Source: Macrothele yani | Taxonomy: Eukaryota; Arthropoda; Arachnida; Araneae; Macrothelidae | Length of the DNA stretch: 64,000 bases | Reading direction: 5' to 3' | NCBI GenBank assembly: GCA_039090855.1 | Contig: CM077005.1 | Location: forward strand, 16,779,921-16,843,920 | Shown: piece after piece, positions 44,891 to 56,640 of the stretch | Layout of the letters: each line of letters opens with the position of its first letter | Numbering within the stretch: position 1 is the stretch's first letter | Translations under genes and position numbers: made by a program | The notes under the pieces: generated by a model | Database searches by the model: none | What the model was told of the DNA's origin: nothing | What the model saw: only the letters and a program-made list of their open reading frames with translations

Positions 44891-46700
44891 CCAATATTAG
44901 ATAAGTGGTCATATTATTCTGATACGACCGTGTGTGTGTACATGTAATTCTCCCTACATGTGCAGTTTAGTATTCCAACTAGTTGTAATTGAGAATGATC
45001 TGTTTCTCATATTTTTGATAAAACATACAGTGTGGCTTTGTCACAAGTTCAGTTCTGTTCATTTGCTAGAATTTGCTTATCAGTACACTGAGAATTAAAA
45101 TGCATGGCATATTCATATTGCTGTTTTATTGGATAAAACAATGCTAACAGTAGGTTTAGTTTGATATAAGTAAGATAAAAGCATTTAAGTTGTAAATAAC
45201 AGGCTCCCCCCCCCCTTTAGGTGCAGAACAGCTTTTTTTTTTTTTCGACAACACTGTGTACAAATATTCAGAACTCTCAAAAAATGTTGCCTTCCCCCAT
45301 TTCATTCAGGCCATCATGGCAGCAGATCTCAGGGTCACTGGAATCTCTTCTCTCAAGTTGTGACATGGGTAACATCTTTTTCCCACACATGCCTTAGGCC
45401 TTTGGGGGTTGTGTTTTCCCGCAGCCCGATATATGCAAAACTGAGAAGTGAGACAGAGCGGGGTTGGGAAACGACGGAGGAATTACATCTTTGCTGTGTT
45501 GAACAGTCGAGGGTAAAAAATACTAGTATAAGATCATTTAAAAACCGGGTTTTTAAATCTGGATGAATAATTTTTGGAACAGTAAAAATACATCCAGATT
45601 TTCTTTTAGGAAGTAATTTTGTTTTTGATGCGTGAAATATGCCTGTCCGGGCGCATAAGTAATGTAATATTAAATCTCTTTACGAAGTTTCATTGAGTTT
45701 CCTAATAAGTACTTTCAGTTGTGTATGAATATACGAATTAACTTTTAATTTTGAGCACCAGTGTATGTATTTTAGTGAAATATGTTACATACATAAACAC
45801 ACACATACTGCTAGTGTATGTGATTGGATCTCCCCTCTGAAAAGAAATCCTGGCTACGTCAGTTTTTTCTGTGGATTAAGGCTGTCTTTGAAGAAGTGTA
45901 AGAGAAATTCTATCCTGTATCTGCAATGTAAATTCTTCTGTACACATTTTCTCGAAGACTATTACTTTGTAGTGTTTGAAACTTTGAGCACAAGTAAAAA
46001 TGACCTATGGCTAATATGTGTCACAGTTATTACGAAAAAATTGTTAGAATTTTTTTTTAAATTCAATTTATCTGACTTGAAAGTATTCAAATCTGGGCGC
46101 TAGATGGTGCGATAAGTTAGCTTAGCAGTGTTTCTGTCTGGAAGAAATGAAATCTCTCATTTCTGTCAGATTTTTTTGAACTATCTAGGCCAAATAGAAA
46201 AATTGAATGGAGCCAAAAGTGAGACTGGAATCTTATCTCCCATAAATCATCTTAAATTCTACTGTATGTTAACTTTTTGAAGAGAAAATGTGTATATTAC
46301 CAGAGAACCCCTGAATTTGAGCTATAGAAACTCCGCCTACATACTAAGTTCTGCCCCAAACAACGTTATTGGTTAAAACGTAACAGCGCATATTTTGTCT
46401 TTTCATTGTGGAGCCAACAAGAGACCGCTTCCATTCTGAATATCGTTAGGTCTGCAGTGATTCAGTGACTCCAATTTCTGGGACAGTCCCTCAAGGCATA
46501 AAAGCCGCGCCCAAAGAGTGATTTTTTGTGCCATCTATTGCTGAAGAGGAACTCTAACAATAATTATAAGACAGCCTTAAATAACATATGCATGTTCTTC
46601 AAATAATGCATATTTGAATATTTGACTGCTTTTAAACAATGTCTGGTTTTCTTACAGAGAAGTATAATATGCTAACTTACCATATATATATATATATTTC
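44891..46700. other. TOMM7 intron 2, nothing certain
   Basis: AT-rich intron. C run at 45208-45217, open stretch 45765-46103 without splice signals or domain, and (TA)n at 46683-46697 just before exon 3. No TE boundary I can defend. Confidence 0.35.
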
Positions 46701-46710
46701 CTCTTTTCAG

Positions 46711-46726
46711 TTTGCTCTGGCAATGA
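46711..46726 (+). CDS. TOMM7 exon 3 (last 16 coding bases)
   Basis: After acceptor CTCTTTTCAG (46701-46710) the exon completes Ser-48 and adds Leu-Leu-Trp-Gln, then TGA at 46724-46726. A SLLWx end is exactly that of Tom7 proteins, giving a 52-residue product (the human protein has 55). The exon is too short for any ORF scan; the phase and the conserved C-terminus make the call. Confidence 0.9.
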
Positions 46727-46910
46727 AGTTTTCAATATGAAGTGTGCATGGAACAGAAAATCCGACGTTATTCCGCAGAAATTATATTTCAGGCATCAAT
46801 TGGATGCAAATGTATTAAAAATGTTTATTTGGAAATAGAACAAGATGACAGACAAGTCTCACCCATTTCCAAGTAAAAGTTCAAATAAAATTGCTTGGAG
46901 TAAGATTTCA
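46727..46910 (+). other. TOMM7 3' UTR with polyadenylation signal
   Basis: AATAAA at 46884-46889 lies 158 bp after the stop codon. Cleavage would fall near 46900-46915. Confidence 0.7.
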
Positions 46911-46929
46911 AATGTCTTTCATGGAGTTA

Positions 46930-47500
46930 TTTATGTTTGCTGAAATATTAACATACTTTGTTTTGGAGTCGAATGCCGTATTGTAAAACAACTTAATATA
47001 GAATAAATTTAACTACTGAGTGAATGAGATGTGTGATATATACAAATAATAATTTTTCAAAAATAACTGAGACTTGAAATTTCATTCCTAATTTTTTTGC
47101 ACTTTTTTTTTTTCTGAATGAAAAGTAAAAGTAGGAGTGAAATTTCAAATGACTGAAAGATTAATTCTGTGTTAATGCGGTACTATAGAACAGCATCATG
47201 TAGAATAATTATTGAATGAAATGTATGGGAGACAAACTGGAACTCCTTGTTTGATTTCCACATAAATAATATAAAAACAAATTTCAAGCAGAATTCCTTT
47301 GCTGTTCTAACCAAAAAAAAAAATGTTATTTTCTTTTGGGTTAAATGCCCTATTAAAAAATGACAAAATAAATACTACTACAGAGTGACATGCATATCTT
47401 TTTGTGTGATGCTTTATTTATGTTCATTGTTTATTGCACACAAGTAGTTAATTGCTGTTTATTTGGAGAGTAGTGTTTCAGCACTTGAGCTAATATTACT
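46930..47500. other. Intergenic, nothing recognised
   Basis: AT-rich, no exon or TE boundary seen. Confidence 0.35.
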
Positions 47501-47594
47501 AACTGAATTAAGGAAAGTGGATCATGCTTTGTTACTTAAGAGTAGTTCTAATCTCTTACATAACAAAGCATGACCCACTTTCCTTAATTCAGTT
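47501..47594. repeat. Hairpin with 34-bp arms, 33 of 34 paired
   Basis: 47501-47534 and 47561-47594 are inverted repeats separated by 26 nt. The outer bases are AACTGAATTAAGG. No flanking duplication is clear. Confidence 0.9.
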
Positions 47595-47777
47595 CTCTTG
47601 TTACGTGTTATTGCCCATCATCGTTATATTATATTATATTAATTTCCAAGATTCTGGAAATTAGTATTAGTTATCTTAGTTGTTTGGTGGGAGAGGGTTA
47701 CTTGAGTTAGCCATGTTACTAACTTTTGAAGTTTTTAATTTTTGTTATATTCTTTCTGTACAACTTTTGTTTTTAGC

Positions 47778-47952
47778 TGGACTCCTTTCAGTGCCACTTT
47801 TTTTGGTAACGTATGGAATTATAAAACAAAATAGTATCTTCCCGAGAACTTATGGCCTGCCACGTGTCACTTTTAGTGTACTAATGCCATTATGTGTATG
47901 GAATCTTATTGTTCGTGAGAAGGCAGCTTGTACATTTAATAAGATTGATTAA
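47778..47952 (+). CDS. Candidate terminal exon of an unidentified membrane protein
   Basis: A strong pyrimidine tract and acceptor (TTTTGTTTTTAG, ending 47777) precede an open frame to TAA at 47950-47952. The peptide has a hydrophobic segment GLLSVPLFLVTYGI, a short basic loop with FPRTYGLPRV, a second hydrophobic segment TFSVLMPLCVWNL and a charged tail. Composition and codon use look like a real two-helix membrane exon, not a TE. I do not recognise the family, and no upstream exon was identified. It could also be chance. Confidence 0.35.
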
Positions 47953-48193
47953 AATTCAGCTAAAGTATGGGTTTGCGCCACTTTACTGGTATGTCAGCAG
48001 ATAAATTTTTTCAAGGCACACTGAATCGCAGCTTTAATAATGACGGAATGCTGTTGCAAAAGAGGGAAGATTTTGGTCGAATCAAGGTTTCACAATAATA
48101 GTTGGCATTCAGGGTAACTGCAGCAATTTCAGAAGTGTTGTGTCTTTGACATTTTAAAACGAAATCAGTCTTTCCAGCAGAATGGGTTACAGT

Positions 48194-50166
48194 CAGGGCG
48201 CGATTTCACCGATTAGCAACTAGCAAATAGCTAGTGAAAAATCAAATTTGCTAGTGAAAAAAATCGCAGTAGCAAATATTGCTAGTAAGGTAATTTCTTT
48301 ATTTAAAGTAACCAAAAATCATTATTAATCCACGAAGTTTACATAAGTTTCTATTATCACTTGTTAAAACAGCGACGATCAGCAATTCTCTTTCGTCAAT
48401 TTCCTTTCGACACTTAATACCCATCCTCCCCATATCTTTCATCCCTTCCAGTGGAAACTGTCGTACATTGAAACTCCTCTCCATCGTGCCCTCATTGGTC
48501 TATTACAGAAACTGAACGTGACGTCGGCAATGGTTGCTGTGGCAACCCAGAGCTCTGGGATGGATCGGTTGTTTGACCACCTGCTCTGCCACCCTCCCTT
48601 CTTTTGCCCCACGAACTTTGTCCTCAACTCCTGTCGTACCCTAAGCGAAGCGATCGCCTACTTCCACAAGTCTTGATAGTCGTGCATACATCAAATACTG
48701 CGCTGTCAGTGATGAATAAGCAAGAATAATTCCACTTATTCGGATGGTAGACAAAACCGAAAGAAGCAAACCAAAATGTTACTGGAAAATAGCCTGCCAA
48801 CACTGGCAAAAGTCTTATTCATATTAACTAGCCTTATTGCGTGGCATAGATTGCGCTTTTTTACGAAACGTGTTCGTGGAGGGGGTAAACGATTACGGAA
48901 GAAACTTTTGCTTCGTCTGACTTCTGGTTTTGGAAATTTTCCTTGTATTTTCAAGCTGAAATACAAATATTTATCTAGTAAATTGTTAATGAGCAATAAT
49001 ACTTGACAGAGGCAACATCGTGAGAAAAAAAATTAATTATGATTACGGAAAAAATCCGAATTCCGTCGACCTTTCGTTTTCTAGTTTCGTAAAGACGGAA
49101 TTCCAATAATAACGAAAAAGCCGGAATTCCTTGAATTCGCGGAAGAATCTCGTGCCTGAAGATTACAGAAAATTTTTGCAGCAGCCAACTTCCGTTTTTG
49201 CAAATTGTTCTCCACAGTTTCAAGCTAAAATGCAAACATTTATGCAATAAAACGATATTTAACAAGAAAAGCGGACACAAAGACAACATTGGGAGAAAAA
49301 TTTGCGATTACAGCAAAATTTTCTTACTCCATTTTACTACTGTGTTCGAAAGTTTTGAAGCACGAAATTTCGTCTCCAGATGGAAAACGACCCCCTCCCT
49401 CTCCTAAATATCAATCTTCAGAATGATCTAACTGATGACAAAAAAAAAAAAAAAAAAAAAAAGCGGGATTCCGCGAATCCCTGCAAGAATCTCGTGTATA
49501 TCATAAAAATAATAGCAAAAGAAAAATTTGAAACAAAATGAAAATTTGTAGAATCCGTAGTTTTGATAGTGAGTTCCGTAGTCAGACAACTAATTCCGTA
49601 GAAACTACGGCATTGTGTGGTAGTTGGCAGATATGAAGTGTGTAGAAGTTTAGCAGAAATTTGTCTGATACTTCCACTTAGTACTGCATGTTGTGAGGTG
49701 GGATTCAGTTTTTTAAAAAGAATACAAGGGGATTGGAGGAACAATTTGTCTGTTGAAACTTTAAATGCTCTGATGACAATTGAAATAGAAGGGCCACAAG
49801 AAGAGATTTTTAATCCAGGGGTCAGCAGTTAGAAAGGGGTATGATGACAAAGTCAGACACCCTGAGCGTAAACCATATGGGAAGAAATCTGAATTAGAAT
49901 GTCAGTGAAATATATTCATGTGGTATGAGAATTTGTTAGAAATTAATAATAAAGATAGTCACTAAACTTATCTAAGATTCTATTCATTATTCAAAAAGGT
50001 AAGTCAAAATATTTATACACATATTTAAATTTCTGTGTAACTTTATTAAAAAATAAGTTACGATGTGATTTAGTTTTACTTGCTAGTCATGCAAATGTTT
50101 TGCTAGCAAACTATTTGGTCACTAGCAAAATTTGCTAGTGAGCAAAAAAGATGAAATCTTGCCCTG
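48194..50166 (+). mobile_element. hAT transposon, internally deleted, exact 8-bp TSD
   Basis: Termini CAGGGCGCGATTTCA and, from the right, CAGGGCAAGATTTCA. Flanked by GTTACAGT at 48186-48193 and 50167-50174, identical. The subterminal regions repeat TTTGCTAGTGA several times on each side. It retains only the transposase C-terminus. Its middle (48840-49400) resembles the left arm of the hAT-like element at 36592. Confidence 0.9.
49617..49832 (+). pseudogene. hAT dimerisation domain (transposase C-terminus)
   Basis: Reads LILPLSTACCEVGFSFLKRI followed by RNNLSVETLNALMTIEIEG and ends at 49830-49832. This is the hAT C-terminal dimerisation domain, with the Cys-Glu-x-Gly-Phe-Ser core. The rest of the transposase is deleted, so this is a non-autonomous copy. 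Confidence 0.85.
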
Positions 50167-50340
50167 GTTACAGTACGTTTCTTGCCTCATTTGACATCAT
50201 ATATGCTTTCATTCTATGGGTGTAATTTTGGTTTCATGCATAAAGTGTTACACCCTAGTGTAATTAATCACTTCTCACGACATGATGCAGGAACACAGTT
50301 TGTAGGTCAAAAGAAGTGCCCACGATGACACTTCCAGGTA

Positions 50341-51593
50341 TGCTGAAGTTCTGTCCAGAAAGTAATGAGGCTCATTCAATAACAGACGTTTAATTAAAGT
50401 TATACTTACATAACATTAAAATTCCTCGAAGTAACATACTTGAACATCAATACACTGCTGCCAGCAGTTCTGCCGTGCTGCGTAGCTTGCCTGGAAGTCG
50501 GGAACAGGGAGGGATCGCTTTCAAAGCACTCGTCGCGGCAGTTTGCACGCTTATAACAGTCCCAAAATAATGTCCTTTCAGGCTGGATTTGAGCTGGGGA
50601 ATCAAAAAAAAATCTGCCGGGGCCAAGTCTGGGCTGTAGGGGGGTTGGGGCAGCGTTGCCATGTTGTTTTTCACTAGAAACTCTCAGCGACGCGTGGCTT
50701 GGCGCATTATTGTGGTGAAGAACCCAAGTGTTGGTGATCCCCGGGCGGACGCACGCAACTCTGTTCTTCAGCCGTTAGCACATCCATGTAAAATGCAGCG
50801 TTGACTATTTGTCCGGGTGGTACGAACTCCTCATGGACAACACCTTTACAGTCAAAGAAGACAATGAGCATCGATTTCATCTTCGATTTGCACGTTCGAG
50901 CTTTCTTTAGTCGAGGCCACTCGGAGCTGTCTTTTCCTTTTCGTCTCCGTATCATTCTCAAAGACCCACGTATGATCATCTGTTATCACTTTCTCCAAAA
51001 AAACAGGTTCACTCCTCACGAGAAATCGACACACGGTTGTTCTTTGGTCAAAACCTTAGGAACCAATTTGGCGCAAACTTTCCGCATTTGCAATTCTTGC
51101 GTGATGATTTCATGCACAATGGATTTCGCGAGTCCCACGTGCTCTGCTACCAATCTAACACTCGGACGTCGGTCAGAGTCCAAAACTGCTTTCACCTTTT
51201 CCACATTGCCCGAAGTGTGAGACCTTGAAGGGCACCCTGGGCGTGGCTCATCCCCGACGCTCTCTCTTCCCTCTGTGAACGTTTTGTGCCACCAAAACAC
51301 TTGTGCTTTCGATAAAGCATCCTTCCCGTAGGCTTTCTGTATCATAGCAAGCGTCTCAGTCGCAGATTTTTCAAGTTTAACACAAAACTTTACAGCGTAT
51401 CGCTGTTTGACACTCTTTCTGCATTTTGACCGTTACGCGACGCTCACACAGCTGTCCACTTTGCAAGCGAACCTCACTCTGTAAAAGCTCAGCCAACTGA
51501 CGAGACATCGATCGTTTACCTAACACGCCCGGAGACTCTGCCCTTCTGATTGGCCCAGGAAAAGTGGTCTCATTACTTTCCGGACAAACCTTG
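50341..51593 (-). mobile_element. Mariner-like transposon, 1.25 kb
   Basis: Terminal motifs GTCCAGAAAGTAATGAG (about 50352) and, in reverse from the right, GTCCGGAAAGTAATGAG (about 51586). Flanking TA at 50339-50340 and 51594-51595. The minus strand carries the transposase. The size is normal for mariners. Confidence 0.85.
50447..51345 (-). pseudogene. Mariner transposase, several frameshifts
   Basis: In order on the minus strand: the helix-turn-helix end with AYGKDALSKAQVFWWHKTF, the linker RPGCPSRS and RPSVRLVAEHVG, VITDDHTWVFEND with the first catalytic Asp, FFDCKGVVHEEFVPPGQIVNAAFY, and PQPPYSPDLAPADFFLIP with the last catalytic Asp. The segment with the second Asp (the HDNAPxH block) is lost near 50690. 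This is a mariner pattern with Asp as the third catalytic residue. Confidence 0.88.
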
Positions 51594-51661
51594 TACTCGT
51601 CAGTTAGTGAAGCTGATCAAAAATGCATTGAATGTAGTGTGGCCTATGGAGGTAACTATGT

Positions 51662-51882
51662 GAATACTCATGAAACGCATATAGCGTATTAAATCCATTT
51701 ATTTTTGTGGTGTAGTAAGCACAAAGATTCGCCAAGCTTTCGCACTCCACTGGGAGGCTTCTTCGTATCTACCATTGCCTTAAAAAAGTCTCCTAGTGGA
51801 GTGCAAAAGCTTGGCGAATCTTTGTGCTTACACCACAAAAATAAATGGATTTAATATGCTTATATGCGTTTCATGAGTATTC
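51662..51882. repeat. Inverted-repeat hairpin resembling a Penelope terminal piece
   Basis: Arms 51662-51763 and 51782-51882, about 101 bp each and nearly perfect, with an 18-nt loop. The arm contains AAAAGCTTGGCGAAT, similar to the AAAGCTTGGAAAT block in the 3' region of Penelope element 1, so this may be a pair of inverted pseudo-LTR ends without coding sequence. Confidence 0.75.
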
Positions 51883-52525
51883 AGTCTGGTGTTTTAAAAT
51901 AAAATTAAGGTCACTATGTGGTTCTCAGTGCTGGGAACTAGTACACTACTATTAGCCATGTTATAGTAGTGTGCTACTTTTATCGTAATTTGTAGTGTAG
52001 CATAACTACAAAGATAAAATAGTAGTTTTGTTTGTGACACGCTACAAAAATCAAGTAATTGTAACAAAATTTCTCATTACATTCGCGCCACTTTTCTTAT
52101 GAGGAACAAATTTTACAATGACAGCAGGAAATAGTTTGCCAAATTCAGCTTGACCTTCAGAAGAACTAATGTCCAACAGGATGCATGACCTTTACAGTGT
52201 TAGGTCACGTAGATCACGTCCGTGGGTGGAGCATAAAGGTGGGAGGGGGCATGTAATGAGGTTAAGAGACATCCGAGGGGTAAGAACAGTGATAAAACTG
52301 GGGTCTTTCTCATGGTTTGTACACATCCTGAAAGAGTCCTGGAATTTGATCCATTCTGTTACATGTCCTGGAATTTTATCCATTCCTGCCTTTTTGCCTC
52401 TGTGCGATGTTTTGTAATTGAGATTTTTTTCTACTGGTATAACTTATGTCTGACAAATTTTCCTCCCCACCCGTTGCAAAATGTGGCAGGCTGTTGGTTT
52501 TCTTGTTTAGTTAGTCTCTTTTTCA
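51883..52525. other. Intergenic, nothing recognised
   Basis: A stretch at 51940-52040 is rich in GTAGT/ACTAC words, like the subterminal repeats of the hAT relic at 881, but no terminus is clear. Confidence 0.35.
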
Positions 52526-53470
52526 AGTAATGCATAGACTTTCCTCTAGGGAGCATAAAGGTAAATTATGATTTTCCCAGTATCTCTGCTTCTCAAAGTC
52601 AGATTTGAAAAATTCTTCTTTCATTGAATACAGCTCCAGATTGGAAATGTTTTACATGTAAATTCTCATTTTTGGTAAGAAGTGGTTTGGCCAACATGGG
52701 GGGCATAAGTGTTTATTCCTACTTCTGATGTATTTGCTACAAAATCTGAGCTTCTGAAAATTCAATTGAAAAAATGTTTTTGTGAACAGATGCCGCTCAC
52801 CTCAGAAAACCTTTTGAGAATGCTTTCTGCTTAAAATAGTGCTTAGTTTTTCCACCAGGGGGCATAGATAGATGCATATCTTATTTTTGTCGATATCTTT
52901 GTTTCTAGGAGTCCAATTTGAAAAATTCTTTGGTGGAGAGCATTTTTAGTGTGAAATGTTTCTCATAATTTAAAATTTTTCTTAATGCACAAGTGTCACT
53001 AGAGGGCGTAAGTTCATTTTCGTTTACAGAACTATCTGCGGGACTAAATACCGATTGAAAAAAAAAAATTTCTATCACATAAGGTAGTGTTTGTGTACTT
53101 TCATTTGCACCTGTATCTCCTCTTCTAAAAACCCTATTGAGAAATTTATTTTTTTACTGAATGCCATTTGCTACAATAAAGATGGGAAGTGTATAAGATT
53201 TTTGCTACAATAAGAAGTTCCGCTTTAAATAATGCACAACTTTCTCCCTAGGGAATGTAAAGATCAAAACCTTTTTCTTGCTGTCTCTGCTTCCAGGAGA
53301 TACATTTGAACAGTTCTTTTTCTTTAGAATAGCTTTCGTCATGAATACTTTTCGCCTAGTTTCAACTTTTCCATTATGCAAAATTTTTCTGTTAGGCCTA
53401 TATCTCTTCTTTTAACTGTTCGATTTGAAAATCTCTAGATACTTCTGCTATGAAAAACTTTTTGCTCACT
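52526..53470 (+). repeat. Degenerate tandem repeats, about 150-230 bp units, unknown origin
   Basis: Five diverged units start near 52530, 52680, 52835, 52990 and 53230. Each shows AATGCA, a box like CTAGGGNGCATAAAG, then a pyrimidine-rich part with ATCTCTGCTTCT, then TTTGAAAAATTCTT. They are too diverged to fix exact borders and match nothing else in the window. Confidence 0.55.
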
Positions 53471-54161
53471 ATTTGATAATTTGCATAACATACTTTTTAG
53501 CTGCTGGTGGAAGTAAGTAGTTGTTTTTTAAGGAGCTGATTTTTTATTTGTTTTTGTGGCTTATTTTGATTTTTACCAAAATTTGCTAATGAATCTTTTA
53601 TGTAAAAATTTGCCATAAAATCAGATTGCTTTCTAATATCAGAAACTTAAATCTAGTTGTTTCTTAGTATTTTCTGAGCTAACGAATCACTTTCCATCTT
53701 TTATAATCAGTTTTCTAATCATGCCTGGTTAAATTGCCTTGATCACTGATGAATGCAGCTGCGCTCATAGAACTTGGATTTAAGGTTTTCACATTATTTT
53801 CTTTAATTTCATTTTGGAAATTTTGTGCATACTTTGTTTGCTGGTGATTCTAGTGAGTACAAATTTAAAACCATAGTTATAACATCAGTATTAGAAGCTA
53901 GAGCATTAAAAATATGTTGAAAATTCCTTCCCTAAATAAAATGTATTACACATCCTTGCTCCCATGAATATTTGTTTAAGAAATAATAACCCTTTGTTCC
54001 TTTGAAAATGTTTCGAATATTTCACCTTTCCTTATCTTCAATATTAGCATTATTTTAAAATAATTAAAAAGAAATAGTATTTTATTTATTGATTGTGTGG
54101 TATATGAAAGCACTTCAAGAGTAATGCCACATTTATGTTCTAACTATAGATTTTATACCTA
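53471..54161. other. Intergenic, nothing recognised
   Basis: AT-rich; no exon, terminus or repeat seen. Confidence 0.35.
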
Positions 54162-54163
54162 TA

Positions 54164-54906
54164 CAGGGTGCATAGGAATGTCCCTTTAGCCTGGAATAAC
54201 TTGCGAACTGAGAGAGGTACAGTTATGCAAGTGAGATAACAGCATAGTAAAGTGACTACCCCCAATCAAATGCAACCAATAGCAGCGCCCCTAGTGGCGA
54301 AATGCGGAAGTTAGCCATTGCAAATCAAAAACGAAAAGAGAGAGAAAAATTTCCAATTACAAAGTCGTAGAGCATAAATTAATTAGTACAAAACGGCATT
54401 TTTTTTCACACAGATAAGATAAATTGTCACCTGAATACCCTAAAATGTCCGAAATCGATGCGTGACCTTTTGTGTGAACGTTTGAAGGGAACAGGCATAG
54501 GTATGAGCAAATGCACACAATTTATTGCATAAATGCGTACTTATGTCAATACATTTTATGACTTCTGACAAAACGAAAAAGGCAAACTGGTGCACAGTGA
54601 TAAAAAGTTAATGTCGAGTATGTTCGAAGAGTTCTCCATTGCCCGCGATACACATTTGTATTTTTTGAAAGTAACTCTGCATGCACATTCCTCAGCATGG
54701 AAGGTGTCACACTACTGCAAGATCTATCTCTTTCTGTTTTCGATTTGCAATGGCTAACTTCCGCATTTTGCCACTAGGGGCGCTGCTATCGGTTGCATTC
54801 GATTGGGCGTAGTCGCTTTACTATACCATTATCTCACTTGCAGAACTGTACCTCTCTCTCTGTTCGCAAGTTATTTCAGGCTAAAGAGACTTTCCTATGC
54901 ACCCTG
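54164..54906. mobile_element. MITE with ~180-bp terminal inverted repeats, TA TSD
   Basis: Starts CAGGGTGCATAGGAA and ends with its complement. Flanked by TA at 54162-54163 and 54907-54908. The inverted repeats extend about 180 bp inward at high identity and include the block GCCACTAGGGGCGCTG (54770-54785) and its counterpart near 54285. The middle, minus strand 54600-54700, reads like the C-terminal tail of a Tc1/mariner-type transposase, so it is a deletion derivative. Confidence 0.85.
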
Positions 54907-54908
54907 TA

Positions 54909-56640
54909 TATTTTTGAGTTTTATGTTTTTCCTTTATTCTATGATTTGCTTAATTGAACGAAAGCCAAAATATAAAAATTAATTTTTCTCAAAATCAGTA
55001 TAGTATAATGTTATGTAAAAGTTTTGGAGAAATTAAACCTGGTTACATGTCCAGTGACAGTTTTAGTATTTCAGTATTTATCAATGATTCTAAGTTTCTT
55101 ATTAGCTGTGGTAGACTTCATTTTCAACATTTTGCATTAAGTTTTCTCAAGCATGTAGGGAGTTGTTTGTTGTGGGTTACAGGTTGAACAGACCTGTGGT
55201 TTCAATATATTTCAAATAGGAGCATTTGGATCATATGTCCTGGAAAAAAGTCCTGGAATTCTGTGATTGAAAAAGTGTATGAATTCGATAAGCAATCATC
55301 AAAGCGGATGTTGGACCCTGTTGTAAGGCCTTTCTTTCAGAGAGTGCGTAAATGTTGCATTTGCATCTTAGTTTTAAAAGTTGGCACAATCTCTTTGGCT
55401 GAGCTTTCTTCCAAGTTTCATATTTTATGCAGTGGAATGATGTCCATGCATAAAATATGAAACTTTGAAGAACATGCGGGACCTCGTGTATGCAAAGAGC
55501 AGTGGCTCTTTCAGACTACAAAAGAAAGAAAAAATCATAAACTGATTCTAATACTGAAGAAGGGCGGGGGCCAATCCCGAATCAAAGCGTCACTTCGCAA
55601 GTGTTAAGCGATGGGAGCAGCATTTATCTAACCAACCACTAAATCTCAGTGTTATTTTATAGTTTTGGTTCCAGTTGTAATTGTTCACAGCAGTGACTAA
55701 AGTTTTTCGTTGATAATCAGTTGATGAAAAACATTGTACAACAAGTTATCATGGCGCAACTGCTGAAAGGTGATTTCACAATTTGATTATTGAATGTTAC
55801 ATTAGTTTTCATTTCATATCGGAGGTATGCTTTCTTGCCGGTTGGTTGATTTCAGAAATGATGTGTTTTTGTCAGAATGCCAGTAAGCTCGAAAAATATA
55901 CTGCAAAAAACCAACCAAATGAACAGTAATTACATATTATTTATTCTTTCCAAGTGTATATTCACAAGCGTTCAGTAACGGCAGCAACAGTTCTTTGACG
56001 CGGCATCATCCTATTCACGTTATAGTGAAACAAATGCATTCAGAAGAAAATCCCTGATATTAATGTGTCACACTTAAAATATTGAGGTCATGTAGTTTTC
56101 AATAAACCATGGGTAGCATATTTTTTTCCCATTTATCTCACTGTAGGAACCACAGGAATGTTAATTAGCAGTTGTAAGAGAAGCAGTAAAATGTCTGCAA
56201 ACCTGAAATGTAACATTTTTTCATAGTTCCTAAAATAATGGTAATTCAGTATATAAACATAACTTAAAACACATCATGTACTTAAAACATAATCAAAAAT
56301 ACTATCATTAGCTGCTCCAAAGTGCAAATTTTCCCTCTCCAAAAGTTGCTTGCTCCGAAATACTTTTAAGGGCACTAACACACTTGTATAGCACATCAAT
56401 GCACTAGTATACATCGGAAGCAAGTTACAATGCAAAATTAGAAATATATGCAATGAAATAATGCGATTCGGCCAACACAAAATGCGTTGCAATAGCCTTG
56501 GGAACCATCAGCTTTCCCACGCTTTAATGGCCGCCGCCGCTTGTGATTACAGGCTTCACGCAAAGTGGTGTGGCTCAGTTGACAAGGGCATCTCCAGATA
56601 TCTTATCCTAACCTCCTAGATTCTACCCATGGCAAACCTT
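54909..56640. other. Intergenic, nothing certain
   Basis: Open stretches at 54954-55187 and 55263-55460 have no splice signals or known domain. Nothing else is defensible. Confidence 0.3.

Noticed and set aside
45765..46103. Protein-coding exon in TOMM7 intron 2
   Set aside because: Open by chance in AT-rich sequence; no homology or splice consensus recognised.
55490..55620. Another hammerhead-like or Penelope end (ACTGAAGAAGG and CCCGAATC)
   Set aside because: The core bases deviate and there is no companion arm or coding sequence.
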